Source: Xylophilus sp. Leaf220 (GTDB lineage Bacteria > Pseudomonadota > Gammaproteobacteria > Burkholderiales > Burkholderiaceae_C). From it: DNA of 64,000 bases. The stretch lies in assembly GCF_001421705.1 (NCBI RefSeq), contig NZ_LMKO01000012.1, positions 228,277 to 292,276 on the forward strand, given 5' to 3'. Each line of letters begins with the position of its first letter. Within the stretch, counting starts at the first letter, position 1. A program made the position numbers and the translations under genes. Below the pieces are notes generated by a model. The model was not told where the DNA came from, made no database searches, and saw only the letters and a list, made by a program, of their open reading frames with translations. Below, in pieces: positions 1-12,897 of this stretch.

Positions 1-129
1 TCGATCAAGCACCCGAAAGGGATCGTGTCGATGGCGTGCTCTGCGCAGCGAAATAAAGGAGGAGCGGCGGGCGCAGCCCGTCGCGGGGGACATTCGCGGA
101 GCAGAGTACGCTGTCGGCGCGAGCCCGGA
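1..129 (+). repeat. 129-bp dispersed repeat, copy 1 (cut by the window edge)
   Basis: This stretch recurs at 32369-32497; aligning by eye I count five mismatches over 129 bp and no gaps. It includes a strong Shine-Dalgarno-like AAGGAGGAG at 57-65 but no sensible gene follows. Both copies contain the same minus-strand reading frame, which I read as a property of the repeat rather than a gene. The left boundary may lie outside the window. Confidence 0.8.
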
Positions 130-162
130 TAACGCCATCCCCCTCCACACACGAAAAGCCGA

Positions 163-1575
163 TCAGCCAGCCCCGGCCGCATCTCCCACGCCCCATTCCC
201 CCACCAGCTGCGGATTGCGCGCCAGCACCTGCCGCGTCAGCACATGCGCGCCGATGCGCCGCAACAGCGTGGCCTGCTGCTGGCGCGTCACCGACGCATC
301 CCGTATCAGCGCGGGCCAGGTCTTCGCAGCGGCCAGTACCGTCTGCCGCACCACCGCACTGGCGGGGCCGGGCACCAGCCCCAGGGCGCGACAGAACTCG
401 CGCACGGCCACCGGCGACAGCAGCGACTGGGCCGCGGTGCCGGGTGTTTCCAGCGCGGCGGGCAGCAGCCGCAGCGCGTGGCCGGAGCGCACGCCGTAGA
501 GGCACAGCGCCACCACGTCGTAGGCGGGCGAGAGTTCGGCGGTGCGGCCGTCGCGGTAGATCAGGCCGATGTTCTTCAGGTGGGCGTCGGCGTTGCCCAG
601 CAGTTCGTTGACCGTCAGGCGGCGCAGCAACTCGTGCACCGCCGGCTCGCCGCAGGCCGGCAGGTGGAGCAGCACGGCGGCGATCTCGGCGTAGCTGCGG
701 CTGTACTTTTCCTCGGGCGGCACGCCCAGCACCTGGGCGAAGTCCTCGCACATGATCCGGCCCTGGGGCGAACGGTCGAAGCGCTGCACCGCCAAAAAGC
801 GCTGGCGGCCCTCGTCGCCCAGGTCGTAGCGGTGGGGTTCCAGCAGGGATGCGAGCGGCTCCAGCGAATGGACACAGGTGCTCACGCCCGCGGCCTGCGC
901 CATCGAGAGCGAGAGGTGCTCGACCTCCGGCATCCGCGGATAGCCCACGGCGGGCAGCTTGGCGATGATGTGCGTGTCGGTCGGCTGCGCGCCGCCGCCG
1001 TGCTCCGACAGCTTGGTGCGGCCCACGTAGCGGCCCGCGGCGTCGCGCAGCACCGAGAGCTTGGGCTGCACGCCCGAGAGCGATACCGCGTCCTGCGTGG
1101 GCGCCGCGCCGACCGACAGCTCCAGCGCGTCCTGGTCCTGGGTGACCAGATGCTGCAGGGTGCCGCGGTCGATATCCTCCCAGCGGGCGGTCACCGCGCC
1201 GGGCAGGTCCAGCCCGCAGGCGGCCAGCATGCGGAAATGGTCCTTCGGGTCGCAGCCGGCCTGCTGCGCCACGTGGTCGCGAAAGATCCCCTCGGGCAGC
1301 AGGTTCTGGAAGAAGGGCGGCAACTGGTGGTCGCCGCCGCGGCCCACGACGCCGTTGAAGCGCGCGTCCAGCACGTTGAGCAGCAGGGCGCGCTGCTGCT
1401 CGGGCCGGTCGGCGACGAAGGCCTGGCCCAGCAGGTCGACGGTGCCCGGCGGTGCGGCGGCATAGGCATCGTCGGCGACGAAGCGGATCACCGGCGCCGC
1501 GCCTTCGGCCGCGTAGCGGAACAGGATGCCGACGCGGGTGTCGCGCACCCGGATGACGAGCACGTCGACGTTCAT
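163..1575 (-). CDS. hipA: HipA-like serine/threonine kinase toxin
   Basis: A 470-residue HipA-family kinase, the toxin half of a type II toxin-antitoxin pair; characterised HipA toxins phosphorylate glutamyl-tRNA synthetase and halt growth. The protein has the short N-terminal subdomain (residues 1-100), then LSGVQPKLSVL and the IIAKLP lysine strand typical of the ATP site, QRFDR, and the catalytic loop LGNADAHLKN followed by LSPAYD, which carry the predicted catalytic and metal-binding aspartates. Its length is close to E. coli HipA (440). The ATG overlaps the antitoxin stop codon by four bases (ATGA), so the two are translationally coupled. The target is not inferable from sequence. The pair lies next to a repeat, consistent with an accessory module. 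Confidence 0.9.
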   Translation of the reverse strand: MNVDVLVIRVRDTRVGILFRYAAEGAAPVIRFVADDAYAAAPPGTVDLLGQAFVADRPEQQRALLLNVLDARFNGVVGRGGDHQLPPFFQNLLPEGIFRDHVAQQAGCDPKDHFRMLAACGLDLPGAVTARWEDIDRGTLQHLVTQDQDALELSVGAAPTQDAVSLSGVQPKLSVLRDAAGRYVGRTKLSEHGGGAQPTDTHIIAKLPAVGYPRMPEVEHLSLSMAQAAGVSTCVHSLEPLASLLEPHRYDLGDEGRQRFLAVQRFDRSPQGRIMCEDFAQVLGVPPEEKYSRSYAEIAAVLLHLPACGEPAVHELLRRLTVNELLGNADAHLKNIGLIYRDGRTAELSPAYDVVALCLYGVRSGHALRLLPAALETPGTAAQSLLSPVAVREFCRALGLVPGPASAVVRQTVLAAAKTWPALIRDASVTRQQQATLLRRIGAHVLTRQVLARNPQLVGEWGVGDAAGAG

Positions 1576-1955
1576 GGCCGGCCCTTGCCCGAAGTGCGCC
1601 GGCGGGGCGGCGTCCGTGCGGCATCGCCTGCCGGTGGCCGCAGGCGCGCCAACGCCGCGGCGACGGCGCTGGCGGGTGCGCCGTCGGGCACCGGTGCGGC
1701 AGCGGGCGCCGCGGCGGCGCCTGCCGGCATCGCCGTGCCGAGCGCCGCCGGGACCAGCGCAACCTCCAGTCCCATCGCATGGGCCAGCGCCAGCAGGCTG
1801 GAGACGCGGAAATCCGCGCGGCCTTCCAGGATCTTCTGCAGCGACTGGTACGAAAGCCCGGTCGCCCGTACCAGGTCGCCCCGGGTCTGCGTCCGGGCGA
1901 TGCGCTGCCGCTCCAGTGTTTCGGCGAGTCGGGCCGCGCTGTTGGTGGACGTCAT
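1572..1955 (-). CDS. hipB: HipB-like XRE-family antitoxin/autorepressor
   Basis: A 127-residue helix-turn-helix protein. Residues 1-75 form an XRE/Cro-type HTH (ARLAETLERQRIARTQTRGD, then GLSYQSLQKILEGR and VSSLLALAHAMGLE). The C-terminal 50 residues are an Ala/Pro-rich tail ending in basic residues, probably disordered and available for toxin contact. I chose the ATG at 1955 because an earlier in-frame start would place coding sequence over the putative promoter and palindrome. It should neutralise the downstream kinase and repress its own operon from the adjacent inverted repeat. It overlaps hipA by 4 bp. Confidence 0.88.
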   Translation of the reverse strand: MTSTNSAARLAETLERQRIARTQTRGDLVRATGLSYQSLQKILEGRADFRVSSLLALAHAMGLEVALVPAALGTAMPAGAAAAPAAAPVPDGAPASAVAAALARLRPPAGDAARTPPRRRTSGKGRP

Positions 1956-1959
1956 GGGT

Positions 1960-2009
1960 ACAAGCAAAGTTTGAATTCGTAGGTTATTCAAACTTTGCTT
2001 GTAATGCAA
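1960..2009 (-). promoter_or_regulatory. hipBA promoter with perfect 17-bp inverted-repeat operator
   Basis: Bases 1960-1976 and 1986-2002 are exact reverse complements (17-bp arms, 9-bp spacer). On the minus strand a -35-like TTGCAT (2009-2004), a 17-bp spacer and a -10-like TAACCT (1986-1981) fit sigma-70 spacing, so the palindrome covers the promoter. The left arm ends 5 bp upstream of the hipB ATG. Binding of HipB here is inferred from the autorepression common to HTH antitoxins. Confidence 0.75.
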
Positions 2010-2080
2010 GCATGGTTTGCGATGGGCAGGCGGAGCAAGACGGTACCGTGGCCGGTCGTGCAGGTTGCCGCTTCTTCCAT

Positions 2081-2135
2081 GCTATCGAAACAATAGCTGG
2101 ATGCCGGCGAACGGCGCCGGCCGCAGGCTGATTCG
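2081..2135 (+). repeat. 55-bp two-hairpin element, copy A
   Basis: Member of the 55-bp family: outer dyad GCTAT-N7-ATAGC, then a second stem CCGGCG-N5-CGCCGG that is perfect here (2104-2109 with 2115-2120). The tail is degenerate (GATTCG instead of ACTTTTC). It lies between the hipBA promoter and the 3' end of metR. Confidence 0.75.
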
Positions 2136-2179
2136 CCTCTCATGCGCAGGCCACTGCCGAAAGGGGCCCGCTATCGGCC

Positions 2180-3109
2180 TCACAGCAACGCGATGTCCTT
2201 TAGGCTCAGGAAGCAGGTTTCCCGCACCACGCTCACGAAATCCGACATGTAGGGCCGTGCCGCCGCTGCGCGGGTCGTCGCGGCGAACAGCCGGCCGGTC
2301 AGTCCCTTCGGCCCGATGGACCGGTCCTTCACATAGCCCCGGTCGAGGTAGCCCTGCACCGCCCACACCGGGAGGGTCGCCACGCCGCGGCTGCTGGCGA
2401 CCAGCTGCAGCATGGCGACCGTCAGCTCGGTGGTGCGGCGCAGCGGTTGCACGCCGGCGGGAGCCAGCACCTGGCGGACGACGTCGAGCATCTCGTCGGG
2501 CACCGGATAGGTGATCAGCGTCTGGTCGGCGAAATCCTGTGCCGACAGCCACGGCCGGGTCGCCAGCGGGTGCGCATGGGCGACCAGCGCCCGGATCTCG
2601 AAGCTGAACAGCGGGTGGAAGGCGATCGCGGCGGTGTCGTCCTCGTCGGGTTCCGAGACGATGGCCAGGTCGGCGCGGTTCTGGTGCAGCAGCGCCACCG
2701 GGTCGGGGTGGAAGCCCGAGACGATGTCCATCTCGACCTCGGGCCAGCGCTGCCGGAACGCGTCCATCGCCGGCATCAGCCAGTCGAAGCAGGTGTGGCA
2801 CTCCACCGCGATCCGCAACTGGCCGGCCCGGCCCTGCACCAGCCGGGCCACGTCGCGCTCGGCTTCCTCCACCTGCGGCAACAGCGTATCGGCCAGCGCC
2901 AGCAGCCGCATGCCGGCGGCGGTGAACTGCGGCGGGACCGACTTGCGCTCGAACAGCGGCGTGCCGTAGCGGTCCTCCAGCAGCTTGACCTGGTGCGAGA
3001 GGGCGGACTGGGTGAGGTTGAGCAGCTGTGCCGCACGCACCAGGCTGCCGGCATCGCGCAGCGCGGCCAGGGTCCGCAGGTGGCGCACTTCCAGGATCGA
3101 CAGGCTCAT
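2180..3109 (-). CDS. metR: LysR-family regulator MetR
   Basis: A 309-residue LysR-type transcriptional activator. Residues 5-65 are the winged HTH ([20 protein letters not shown], then [19 protein letters not shown]), followed by the linker helix and an effector-binding domain that includes [10 protein letters not shown]. MetR proteins use homocysteine as co-inducer to activate metE, and the divergent neighbour here is metE, which fixes the assignment. The ATG at 3109 leaves a 98-bp shared control region. I see no strong Shine-Dalgarno, so the exact start is slightly uncertain. Confidence 0.92.
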   Translation of the reverse strand: MSLSILEVRHLRTLAALRDAGSLVRAAQLLNLTQSALSHQVKLLEDRYGTPLFERKSVPPQFTAAGMRLLALADTLLPQVEEAERDVARLVQGRAGQLRIAVECHTCFDWLMPAMDAFRQRWPEVEMDIVSGFHPDPVALLHQNRADLAIVSEPDEDDTAAIAFHPLFSFEIRALVAHAHPLATRPWLSAQDFADQTLITYPVPDEMLDVVRQVLAPAGVQPLRRTTELTVAMLQLVASSRGVATLPVWAVQGYLDRGYVKDRSIGPKGLTGRLFAATTRAAAARPYMSDFVSVVRETCFLSLKDIALL

Positions 3110-3207
3110 TAGGAATTTTCAAGTTGATCGGCAAAACGTTTCGTTTGAATAATAAACGTTGCCGCGGGACGATCGCCACCCTGTTCATCACCGGCCACGT
3201 TCCTGCC
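3110..3207. promoter_or_regulatory. metR-metE divergent control region
   Basis: A 98-bp, locally AT-rich stretch between divergent metR and metE. It contains a small dyad AAACG-TTT-CGTTT (3143-3155) and nearby TTCAA/TTGAA half sites. The E. coli MetR consensus (TGAA-N5-TTCA) is not matched exactly, so the binding site is only suggested by position. Confidence 0.4.
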
Positions 3208-5553
3208 ATGACCCGCACCTCCGTCCAGATCCATACCCTCGGTTTTCCGCGCATGGGCGCCCAGCGCGAGCTCAAGTTCGCCCTCGAGCGCCACTGGCGC
3301 GGAGAGACCGACGCCGCCGCGCTCGAGGCCACGGCCGCCACCCTGCGCGAGCGCCACTGGGCCCTGCAGAGGGCGGCGGGGCTGGAACTGGTCACCGTCG
3401 GCGATTTCGCGTTGTACGACCATGTGGCCCACCACATCCAGCTGCTGGGCTGCGAGCCGGCGCGCTTCGGCTTCGACGGGAAGGAGCCCGAGATCGCCCG
3501 CTACTTCGCGATGGCCCGCGGCGTCGTGGCCGGCGGCGGAGCCCACGACGATGCCGGGTGCGGCCACGGCCCGGCCGCCCGGGGGCGCCCGGCGCTGGAG
3601 ATGACCAAGTGGTTCGACACCAACTACCACTACCTGGTGCCCGAGTTCGGCGCCGCCACGCGGTTCCGGCTGGCCTCGGAGCGGCTGTTCGACGAAGTGG
3701 CCCAGGCGCGCCTGGCCGGGCATGCGGTCAAGGCGGTGCTGCTGGGGCCGCTGTCGTTCCTGTGGCTGGGCAAGGAGAAGGAGGAGGGATTCGACCGCTT
3801 CGGCCTGCTCGACCGGTTGCTGCCGGTCTACGAGGACATCCTGGCGCGGTTGAAGCTGCTGGGCGTGGAATGGGTGCAGCTCGACGAGCCGATCCTGGGC
3901 CTGGACCTGCCCGACACCTGGCGCCACGCCTTCGAGCCCGCCTACTGGCAGCTGGCCCGCAGCGGGCCTAAGCTGCTGCTGGCGACCTACTTCTCGCCGC
4001 TGAAGGAGAACCTGCGCCTGGCCTGCCAGTTGCCGACCGCCGGCCTGCATGTGGACGCGGTGCGCGCCGCCGAAGAGCTGACCGGCATCGCCGACTGGCT
4101 GCCGGCGCACAAGGTGCTGTCGGTCGGTATCGTCGACGGCCGCAACGTCTGGCGCACCGACCTCGACGCCGCGCTGGAGCGGCTGGCGCCGGTCGCCGCC
4201 AAGCACCAGGGGCCGCTGTGGCTGGCGCCGTCGTGCTCGCTGCTGCACATGCCCTTCGGCCTGGCAGGGGAGACGGCGCTCGACCCGGAGGTCAAATCCT
4301 GGCTCGCCTTCGCGGTGGAAAAGCTCGACGAGCTGGCCACGCTGCGCGCCGCGCTCGAAGGCCGCGCCGACGATGCGCGGCCGGCGCTGGAGGCCTCCCG
4401 CCAGGCCCTGGCCAGCCGCCGCGCCAGCCCACGGGTGCACCGGGCCGACGTGGCCCTGCGCCTGGCCCGCGGCGCCGAAGGCGACGACCGCCGCACCTCG
4501 GATTTCACCGTGCGCCAGGCCCGCCAGCGTGCACGCTTCCAATTGCCGCCGCTGCCCACCACCACCATCGGCTCCTTCCCCCAGACGGCCGAGATCCGCG
4601 CCGCCCGCGCCGCCTTCAAGCGCGGCACGCTGGACGCCGCCGGCTACCAGGCGGCGATGGAGGCCGAGATCACCCTGGCCGTCCGCAAGCAGGAAGCCCT
4701 GGGCATCGACGTGCTGGTGCACGGAGAGGCCGAGCGCAACGACATGGTCGAATATTTCGGCGAACGGCTCGACGGCTTCGTCTTCACCGCCAACGGCTGG
4801 GTGCAGAGCTACGGATCGCGCTGCGTGAAGCCGCCGATCCTCTTCGGCGACGTGGCCCGGCCCGCGCCGATGACGGTCGAATGGGCCCGCTACGCCCAGG
4901 CCCTGACCGCGCTGCCGATGAAGGGCATGCTCACCGGTCCGATCACCATCCTGCAGTGGTCCTTCGTGCGCGACGACCAGCCGCGCGCCACCACCACCGA
5001 GCAGATCGCCTGGGCGATCCGCGACGAGGTGGTCGACCTGGAGCAGGCCGGCATCGGCATCATCCAGATCGACGAGCCTGCCATCCGCGAGGGCCTGCCG
5101 CTGCGCCGCGCGGGCTGGAAACCCTACCTGGCCTGGGCGACCCGCGCCTTCCGCATCAGCGCCAGCGGCGTGCGCGACGACACGCAGATCCACACCCACA
5201 TGTGCTACAGCGAGTTCAACGACATCCTGCCCGAGATCGCCGCGATGGACGCCGACGTGATCACCATCGAGACCAGCCGCTCGGGCATGGAGCTGCTGCG
5301 CGGCTTCGGCGACTTCCGCTACCCCAACGAGATCGGCCCCGGCGTCTACGACATCCACTCGCCCCGCGTGCCGGCGGTCGAGGAGATGCTGCACCTGCTG
5401 CGCAAGGCCGCCCAGGTGGTACCGCCCGGGCAGCTGTGGATCAACCCCGATTGCGGACTGAAGACGCGCGGCTGGCCGGAGACCGAGGCGGCGCTGGGGC
5501 ACATGGTGCAGGCAGCACGGCGCTTGCGGCTGGAGCTGGCGGAAGGGGCGTAG
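3208..5553 (+). CDS. metE: Cobalamin-independent methionine synthase
   Basis: 5-Methyltetrahydropteroyltriglutamate-homocysteine methyltransferase, 781 residues (E. coli 753). It makes methionine from homocysteine without vitamin B12. The N-terminal barrel begins [10 protein letters not shown] and contains [12 protein letters not shown]; the C-terminal catalytic barrel carries the zinc ligands in HTHMCYSEF (about His664/Cys666) and in [11 protein letters not shown]. The extra length is largely a Gly/His/Cys-containing insertion just before EMTKWFD, around residues 109-130, which I take to be a surface loop. The ATG at 3208 matches the family N-terminus. Expression is probably driven by the divergent metR. 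Confidence 0.96.
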   Translation: MTRTSVQIHTLGFPRMGAQRELKFALERHWRGETDAAALEATAATLRERHWALQRAAGLELVTVGDFALYDHVAHHIQLLGCEPARFGFDGKEPEIARYFAMARGVVAGGGAHDDAGCGHGPAARGRPALEMTKWFDTNYHYLVPEFGAATRFRLASERLFDEVAQARLAGHAVKAVLLGPLSFLWLGKEKEEGFDRFGLLDRLLPVYEDILARLKLLGVEWVQLDEPILGLDLPDTWRHAFEPAYWQLARSGPKLLLATYFSPLKENLRLACQLPTAGLHVDAVRAAEELTGIADWLPAHKVLSVGIVDGRNVWRTDLDAALERLAPVAAKHQGPLWLAPSCSLLHMPFGLAGETALDPEVKSWLAFAVEKLDELATLRAALEGRADDARPALEASRQALASRRASPRVHRADVALRLARGAEGDDRRTSDFTVRQARQRARFQLPPLPTTTIGSFPQTAEIRAARAAFKRGTLDAAGYQAAMEAEITLAVRKQEALGIDVLVHGEAERNDMVEYFGERLDGFVFTANGWVQSYGSRCVKPPILFGDVARPAPMTVEWARYAQALTALPMKGMLTGPITILQWSFVRDDQPRATTTEQIAWAIRDEVVDLEQAGIGIIQIDEPAIREGLPLRRAGWKPYLAWATRAFRISASGVRDDTQIHTHMCYSEFNDILPEIAAMDADVITIETSRSGMELLRGFGDFRYPNEIGPGVYDIHSPRVPAVEEMLHLLRKAAQVVPPGQLWINPDCGLKTRGWPETEAALGHMVQAARRLRLELAEGA

Positions 5554-5569
5554 GCGGCGACAGCTCTAT

Positions 5570-5624
5570 GCTATGGAATGCATAGCGGGTGGTCGTTGAG
5601 CGGTGCCGGCTGGCGGCTCATCGG
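5570..5624 (+). repeat. 55-bp two-hairpin element, copy B (divergent)
   Basis: Outer dyad GCTATG-GAATG-CATAGC at 5570-5586, then GTGGTCG and GTGCCGGC at the same offsets as in the other copies. Aligned ungapped it keeps the GC-rich core columns but has lost the ACTTTTC tail. It starts 16 bp after the metE stop codon. Confidence 0.6.
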
Positions 5625-5674
5625 GGCTTGAATCCCGTGGCACCGGGCATGTCAACGGCCCCCACGCCGGCCGC

Positions 5675-5717
5675 GGTTTCAGTACGAAAACGCGAAAGTA
5701 CGATGCGTACTGAAACC
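5675..5717. repeat. Perfect 12-bp inverted repeat upstream of smc
   Basis: GGTTTCAGTACG at 5675-5686 is the exact reverse complement of 5706-5717, with a 19-nt loop. AGTACGA occurs as a direct repeat at 5681-5687 and 5697-5703, so the site holds three copies of an AGTACG/CGTACT half site. It could be an operator for a dimeric regulator or a long RNA hairpin; there is no T-run for a terminator. Confidence 0.6.
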
Positions 5718-5860
5718 AGGGCGCGGCCCCGCGGGCAGGCGCCGCTGGAAGGCCCCCGGCGCTGCGGAAGGGCTCATGGGCTGCCGTTTATCATCCGCCC
5801 TTGCCCCGGGCCGTAGCAAGCGCCCTGGCGGCCGCGACCTTTTCCACGCCAGCCCACCCC

Positions 5861-8800
5861 GTGCGCCTCAATTCCATCAAGCTCTCCGGCTTCAAATCGT
5901 TCGCCGAACCCACCAACTTCCTGCTGCCCGGCCAGCTGGTCGGCGTGGTGGGACCGAACGGCTGCGGCAAGTCCAACATCATGGACGCGGTGCGCTGGGT
6001 GCTGGGGGAGTCGAAGGCGAGCGAGCTGCGCGGCGAGTCGATGCAGGACGTGATCTTCAGCGGCACCACCACCCGCAAGGCCTCGAGCCGGGCCAGCGTG
6101 GAGCTGGTGTTCGAGAACAACGACCACCGCGCCGGCGGCGCCTGGAGCCGGTTCACCGAGATCGCGGTCAAGCGGGTGCTGACCCGCGACGGCACCAGCA
6201 GCTACTACATCAACAACCAGCCGGTGCGGCGGCGCGACGTGCAGGACGTGTTCCTCGGCACCGGCCTGGGCCCGCGGGCCTACGCCATCATCGGCCAGGG
6301 CACCATCAGCCGGATCATCGAATCGCGGCCCGAGGAGCTGCGGCTGTTCCTGGAGGAGGCTGCGGGCGTCTCCAAGTACAAGGAGCGCCGTCGCGAAACC
6401 GAGCACCGCCTCTCCGACACCCGCGAGAACCTGACCCGGGTCGAGGACATCCTGCGCGAGCTGAACGGCAACCTCGAGAAGCTCGAGAAGCAGGCCGAGG
6501 TGGCGCAGAAGTACAACGCCCTGCTGGGCGACACCACGCTCAAGCAGCACCAGCTCTGGTTCTTGAAGCGCAGCGAGAGCGAGGCCGACCAGGCCAAGGT
6601 GCGCGCCGACGGCCTGCAGGCGGTCAACGACCTGGAGTCGCGTACCGCCGACCTGCGCCACATCGAGACCGAGCTGGAGACGATCCGCCAGGCGCACTAC
6701 GCCGCCGGCGACCAGGTCAACCAGTCGCAGGGCCGGCTGTACGAGGCGAGCGCCGAGGTCGGCCGGCTGGAGGCCGAGATCCGCTTCGTCGTCGAGGGCC
6801 GCCAGCGGGTGGAGCAGCGACTGGCCACGCTGAAGGAGCAGGTCGGCCAGTGGGCCACCCGGCAGGACGACGCCCAGGCAGAGCTGGAAACCCTGGCAGA
6901 GCAGGGCGAGGACGCCGAGGAGAAAGCCGAACTGCTGGCCGCCCAGGTGGAAGAGCAGGCGCTGCAGTTGCCCGATCTGGAAGACGCCCTGCGCCAGGCG
7001 CAGCAGAAGGCCAGCGAGCAGCGCGCCACCGTCACCCAGGTGCAGCAGCAGATCCAGGTGCTGGCCGCCGAGCAGCGCAACGTGGAAGAACAATCGCGCC
7101 AGCTCGACCAGCGGCGCGAGCGCCTGTCGGCCGACCGCAATGCGCTGGCGGCGCCCGACGAGGCGCGGCTGGCCAACCTGCGCGCGCAGTTGGAGGAATC
7201 GCAGGAAGCCGCCGAGGAGGCCGGCGCCCGGCTGCACGACCTGCAGGAATCCCTGCCCCAGCGCGACGACGAGCGCCGCAGCCGCCAGCAGGCGGTCAAC
7301 GCCGAAAGCGCGCGCCAGGCCGATCTCTCGGCCCGGATGGAGGCACTGAAAGCGCTGCAGGAAAAGGTCAAGACCGACGGCAAATTGCAGCCCTGGCTCG
7401 CCAGGCACGGCCTGGACGGCGTGCAGGCGCTCTGGAACCGGCTGCAGGTGGAGCCGGGCTGGGAAAACGCGCTGGAGGCCGCGCTGCGCGAGCGCCTGGG
7501 CGCGCTGGAAGTCGGTCGGCTCGACCTGGTGCGTGCCTTCGCATCCGACGCGCCGCCGGCCAAGCTGGCGTTCTACAGCCCGCCCGTGGCCGGCGCGCCC
7601 GAGGGCGACGCGGCCCTGCCACGCCTGATCGACCGCCTGCAGCTCCACGACGCCGGCCAGCGGGCGCTGCTGGCCGACTGGCTCCACGGCTGCTACACCG
7701 CCGCCAGCCTGGAAGAGGCGCTGGCCGCCCGGGCGCAGTTGCGGCCCGGCGAATCCATCCATGTGCCGCAAGGCCATGCGGTGACGGCGCACGGCGTCGA
7801 TTTCTACGCACAGGATTCCGAGCAGGCCGGCCTGCTGGCCCGCGCCCAGGAAATCGACAACCTGGAAAAGCAATTGCGCGCCCAGGCCCTCATCGGCGAG
7901 GAGGCCCGCTCCGCCCTGGTCCGTGCGGAGGCCGGCTATGCCGATGCCTCGCAGCGCCTGGTCGCCGCCCGCCGCGACGCGACCGAAGCGCAGAGCCGCG
8001 CGCACGAGCTGCAGGTCGAGACCCTGCGCCTGGGCCAGCTGGCCGAGCAGGCCCGCGCCCGCAGCGAGCAGATCGCGGCAGATCTCGGCGAGGTCGATGC
8101 GCTGCTGGACGACCTGCAGGAGCGCCGGGTGACCGCCGAGGCCCGTTTCGAGGAACTCGACATGCAGCTGGCCGACAGCCAGGAGCGGCATGCCCAGCTG
8201 GACGAGCGGGTGATCGAGGCCGAACGCCGGGTCCACGAGTCGCGCGAGCAGCAGCGCAGCCTGGAGCGTCAGGCGCAGGAGGCCACCTTCGCCCGCCGCA
8301 GCCTGGAATCGCGCCGCGCCGAGCTGGGCCGCGCCATCGACACCGCCGCGCAGCAGGCCGGTTCGCTGGCGTCGGAAGAGGCGCGCGCCACCGAGGAATT
8401 GGCGCGGCTGTCGGACGCCGCGGCGCAGGGCGGGCTGCAGGCGGCGCTGGAACTCAAGGCCGGCCGCGAGGCCGCCCTGGGCGCGGCCCGCAGCGAGTAC
8501 GACGACCTGACCACCAAGCTGCGCGCCAGCGACGAGCGCCGGCTGCTGCTGGAGCGGGCGCTCGATCCGCTGCGCCAGCGCATCACCGAATTCCAGTTGA
8601 AGGAGCAGGCCGCGCGCCTGGGCCTGGAGCAGTACGACGCGCTGCTGACCGACGCGCAGGCCGACCTGGAGGCGGTGGCGCAGTCGATCGCCGCCGGCAA
8701 CGTCCGCATGACCGGACTGCAGGGCGAGATCGACCGCGGCAACCGCGACATCGCCGCACTCGGGGCGGTCAACCTGGCCGCGCTGGAAGAACTGGGCACC

Positions 8801-9373
8801 GCCCGCGAACGCAAGACCTTCCTGGACGCGCAGACCGCCGACCTGGTCGAGGCGATGACCACGCTGGAGGACGCGATCCGCAAGATCGACGCCGAGACGC
8901 GCGAGCTGCTGGTCGGCACCTTCAACATCGTCAACGGGCATTTCGGCCGGATGTTCCCCGAGCTGTTCGGCGGCGGCAACGCCAAGCTGATGATGACCGG
9001 CGAAGAGGTGCTCGACGCCGGCGTGCAGGTCATGGCCCAGCCCCCCGGCAAGAAGAACCAGACGATCCACCTGCTCTCGGGCGGGGAAAAGGCGCTGACG
9101 GCGATCGCGCTGGTCTTCGCCATCTTCCAGCTGAACCCCGCGCCGTTCTGCCTGCTGGACGAGGTGGACGCGCCGCTGGACGACGCCAACACCGAGCGCT
9201 ACGCCAAGCTGGTGGCGGCGATGAGCAAAGAGACACAGTTCCTCTTCATCAGCCACAACAAAATCGCGATGGAGATGGCCGAGCAGCTGATCGGGGTGAC
9301 GATGCAGGAGCAGGGCGTGTCGCGGATCGTGGCGGTGGACATGGAGTCCGCTCTTTCGATGGCTAGTGTTTAG
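5861..9373 (+). CDS. smc: Chromosome segregation ATPase SMC
   Basis: Structural maintenance of chromosomes protein, 1170 residues, the usual size. It forms ring-shaped dimers with ScpA/ScpB that compact and separate sister chromosomes. The order is: N-terminal Walker A GPNGCGKSN (31-39), coiled coil with many Gln/Glu/Ala/Arg heptads (about 160-500), a hinge starting near residue 509 (LQPWLARHGLDGVQALW), a second coiled coil, then the ABC signature LLSGGEKALTAIAL (1071-1084) and Walker B/D-loop LLDEVDAPLDD. I chose the GTG at 5861 because VRLNSIKLSGFKSF matches the family N-terminus; an in-frame ATG at 5801 would add 20 unconserved residues. It is followed by zipA and ligA, as in other Burkholderiales. 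Confidence 0.96.
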   Translation: MRLNSIKLSGFKSFAEPTNFLLPGQLVGVVGPNGCGKSNIMDAVRWVLGESKASELRGESMQDVIFSGTTTRKASSRASVELVFENNDHRAGGAWSRFTEIAVKRVLTRDGTSSYYINNQPVRRRDVQDVFLGTGLGPRAYAIIGQGTISRIIESRPEELRLFLEEAAGVSKYKERRRETEHRLSDTRENLTRVEDILRELNGNLEKLEKQAEVAQKYNALLGDTTLKQHQLWFLKRSESEADQAKVRADGLQAVNDLESRTADLRHIETELETIRQAHYAAGDQVNQSQGRLYEASAEVGRLEAEIRFVVEGRQRVEQRLATLKEQVGQWATRQDDAQAELETLAEQGEDAEEKAELLAAQVEEQALQLPDLEDALRQAQQKASEQRATVTQVQQQIQVLAAEQRNVEEQSRQLDQRRERLSADRNALAAPDEARLANLRAQLEESQEAAEEAGARLHDLQESLPQRDDERRSRQQAVNAESARQADLSARMEALKALQEKVKTDGKLQPWLARHGLDGVQALWNRLQVEPGWENALEAALRERLGALEVGRLDLVRAFASDAPPAKLAFYSPPVAGAPEGDAALPRLIDRLQLHDAGQRALLADWLHGCYTAASLEEALAARAQLRPGESIHVPQGHAVTAHGVDFYAQDSEQAGLLARAQEIDNLEKQLRAQALIGEEARSALVRAEAGYADASQRLVAARRDATEAQSRAHELQVETLRLGQLAEQARARSEQIAADLGEVDALLDDLQERRVTAEARFEELDMQLADSQERHAQLDERVIEAERRVHESREQQRSLERQAQEATFARRSLESRRAELGRAIDTAAQQAGSLASEEARATEELARLSDAAAQGGLQAALELKAGREAALGAARSEYDDLTTKLRASDERRLLLERALDPLRQRITEFQLKEQAARLGLEQYDALLTDAQADLEAVAQSIAAGNVRMTGLQGEIDRGNRDIAALGAVNLAALEELGTARERKTFLDAQTADLVEAMTTLEDAIRKIDAETRELLVGTFNIVNGHFGRMFPELFGGGNAKLMMTGEEVLDAGVQVMAQPPGKKNQTIHLLSGGEKALTAIALVFAIFQLNPAPFCLLDEVDAPLDDANTERYAKLVAAMSKETQFLFISHNKIAMEMAEQLIGVTMQEQGVSRIVAVDMESALSMASV

Positions 9374-9470
9374 ATCACCCCCAGGCTGCGCACTGCGTGT
9401 CTTCGCCTACCCCCTTCCGGGGGCGACGCTGGCGGGCCGGCGGAGCCGGACCCACGGCGTTCCGAGGCAG
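9374..9470 (+). repeat. ~95-bp dispersed repeat, copy 1, immediately after smc
   Basis: Shares its whole length with 40581-40678: an ACCCCCAG start, CACTGCGTGTC, a CCCCCTT-CCGGGGG hairpin, a CCGGCGGAGCCGG hairpin and CCCACGGCGTT. It starts directly after the smc TAG, just as copy 2 starts two bases after the livH TAG. It could act as a 3'-end hairpin or terminator, but no T-run follows. Confidence 0.8.
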
Positions 9471-9574
9471 TCGGCTTCGCTGCGCTGGCCTCTTTCGACC
9501 ATGGGCTGCAGAACTTTGTTGAGAACACTCAAAATTAGAATGACGACCTTTCGCATCCCAAAGGACTTCCGACC

Positions 9575-12776
<3,202 letters not shown>

Positions 12777-12897
12777 GAGGCGCAGCGGTGGAGCGGCGGA
12801 CGACCTTACGCATCTTTACCCCGGAGATACCTGGCGGCCTGCACCCGCCACGTCGCTGGCGCGTTGAATGGGGCAGCCTGTTTCCAAAGGAGACCCC

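Larger units (their letters stand above)
5554..5860. other. Gene-free interval between metE and smc
   Basis: 307 bp with no credible gene. It holds a divergent 55-bp repeat copy (5570-5624) and a long perfect inverted repeat (5675-5717), both listed separately. No obvious sigma-70 promoter for smc was recognised. Confidence 0.6.

Noticed and set aside
5-1780. A 591-codon minus-strand frame covering hipA and the left-end repeat
   Set aside because: It is Arg/Ala/Pro-rich in the wrong frame of hipA; its last ~40 residues come from the 129-bp repeat and recur at 32373-32582, which explains the apparent match.
1960-2002. The 17-bp inverted repeat as an integration or transposon end
   Set aside because: No target duplication, no transposase, and it sits exactly over the hipBA promoter.
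3109-5502. A 797-codon minus-strand reading frame antisense to metE
   Set aside because: It is a by-product of high GC at third codon positions; the metE frame shows full family conservation and the antisense product has no domain or plausible composition.
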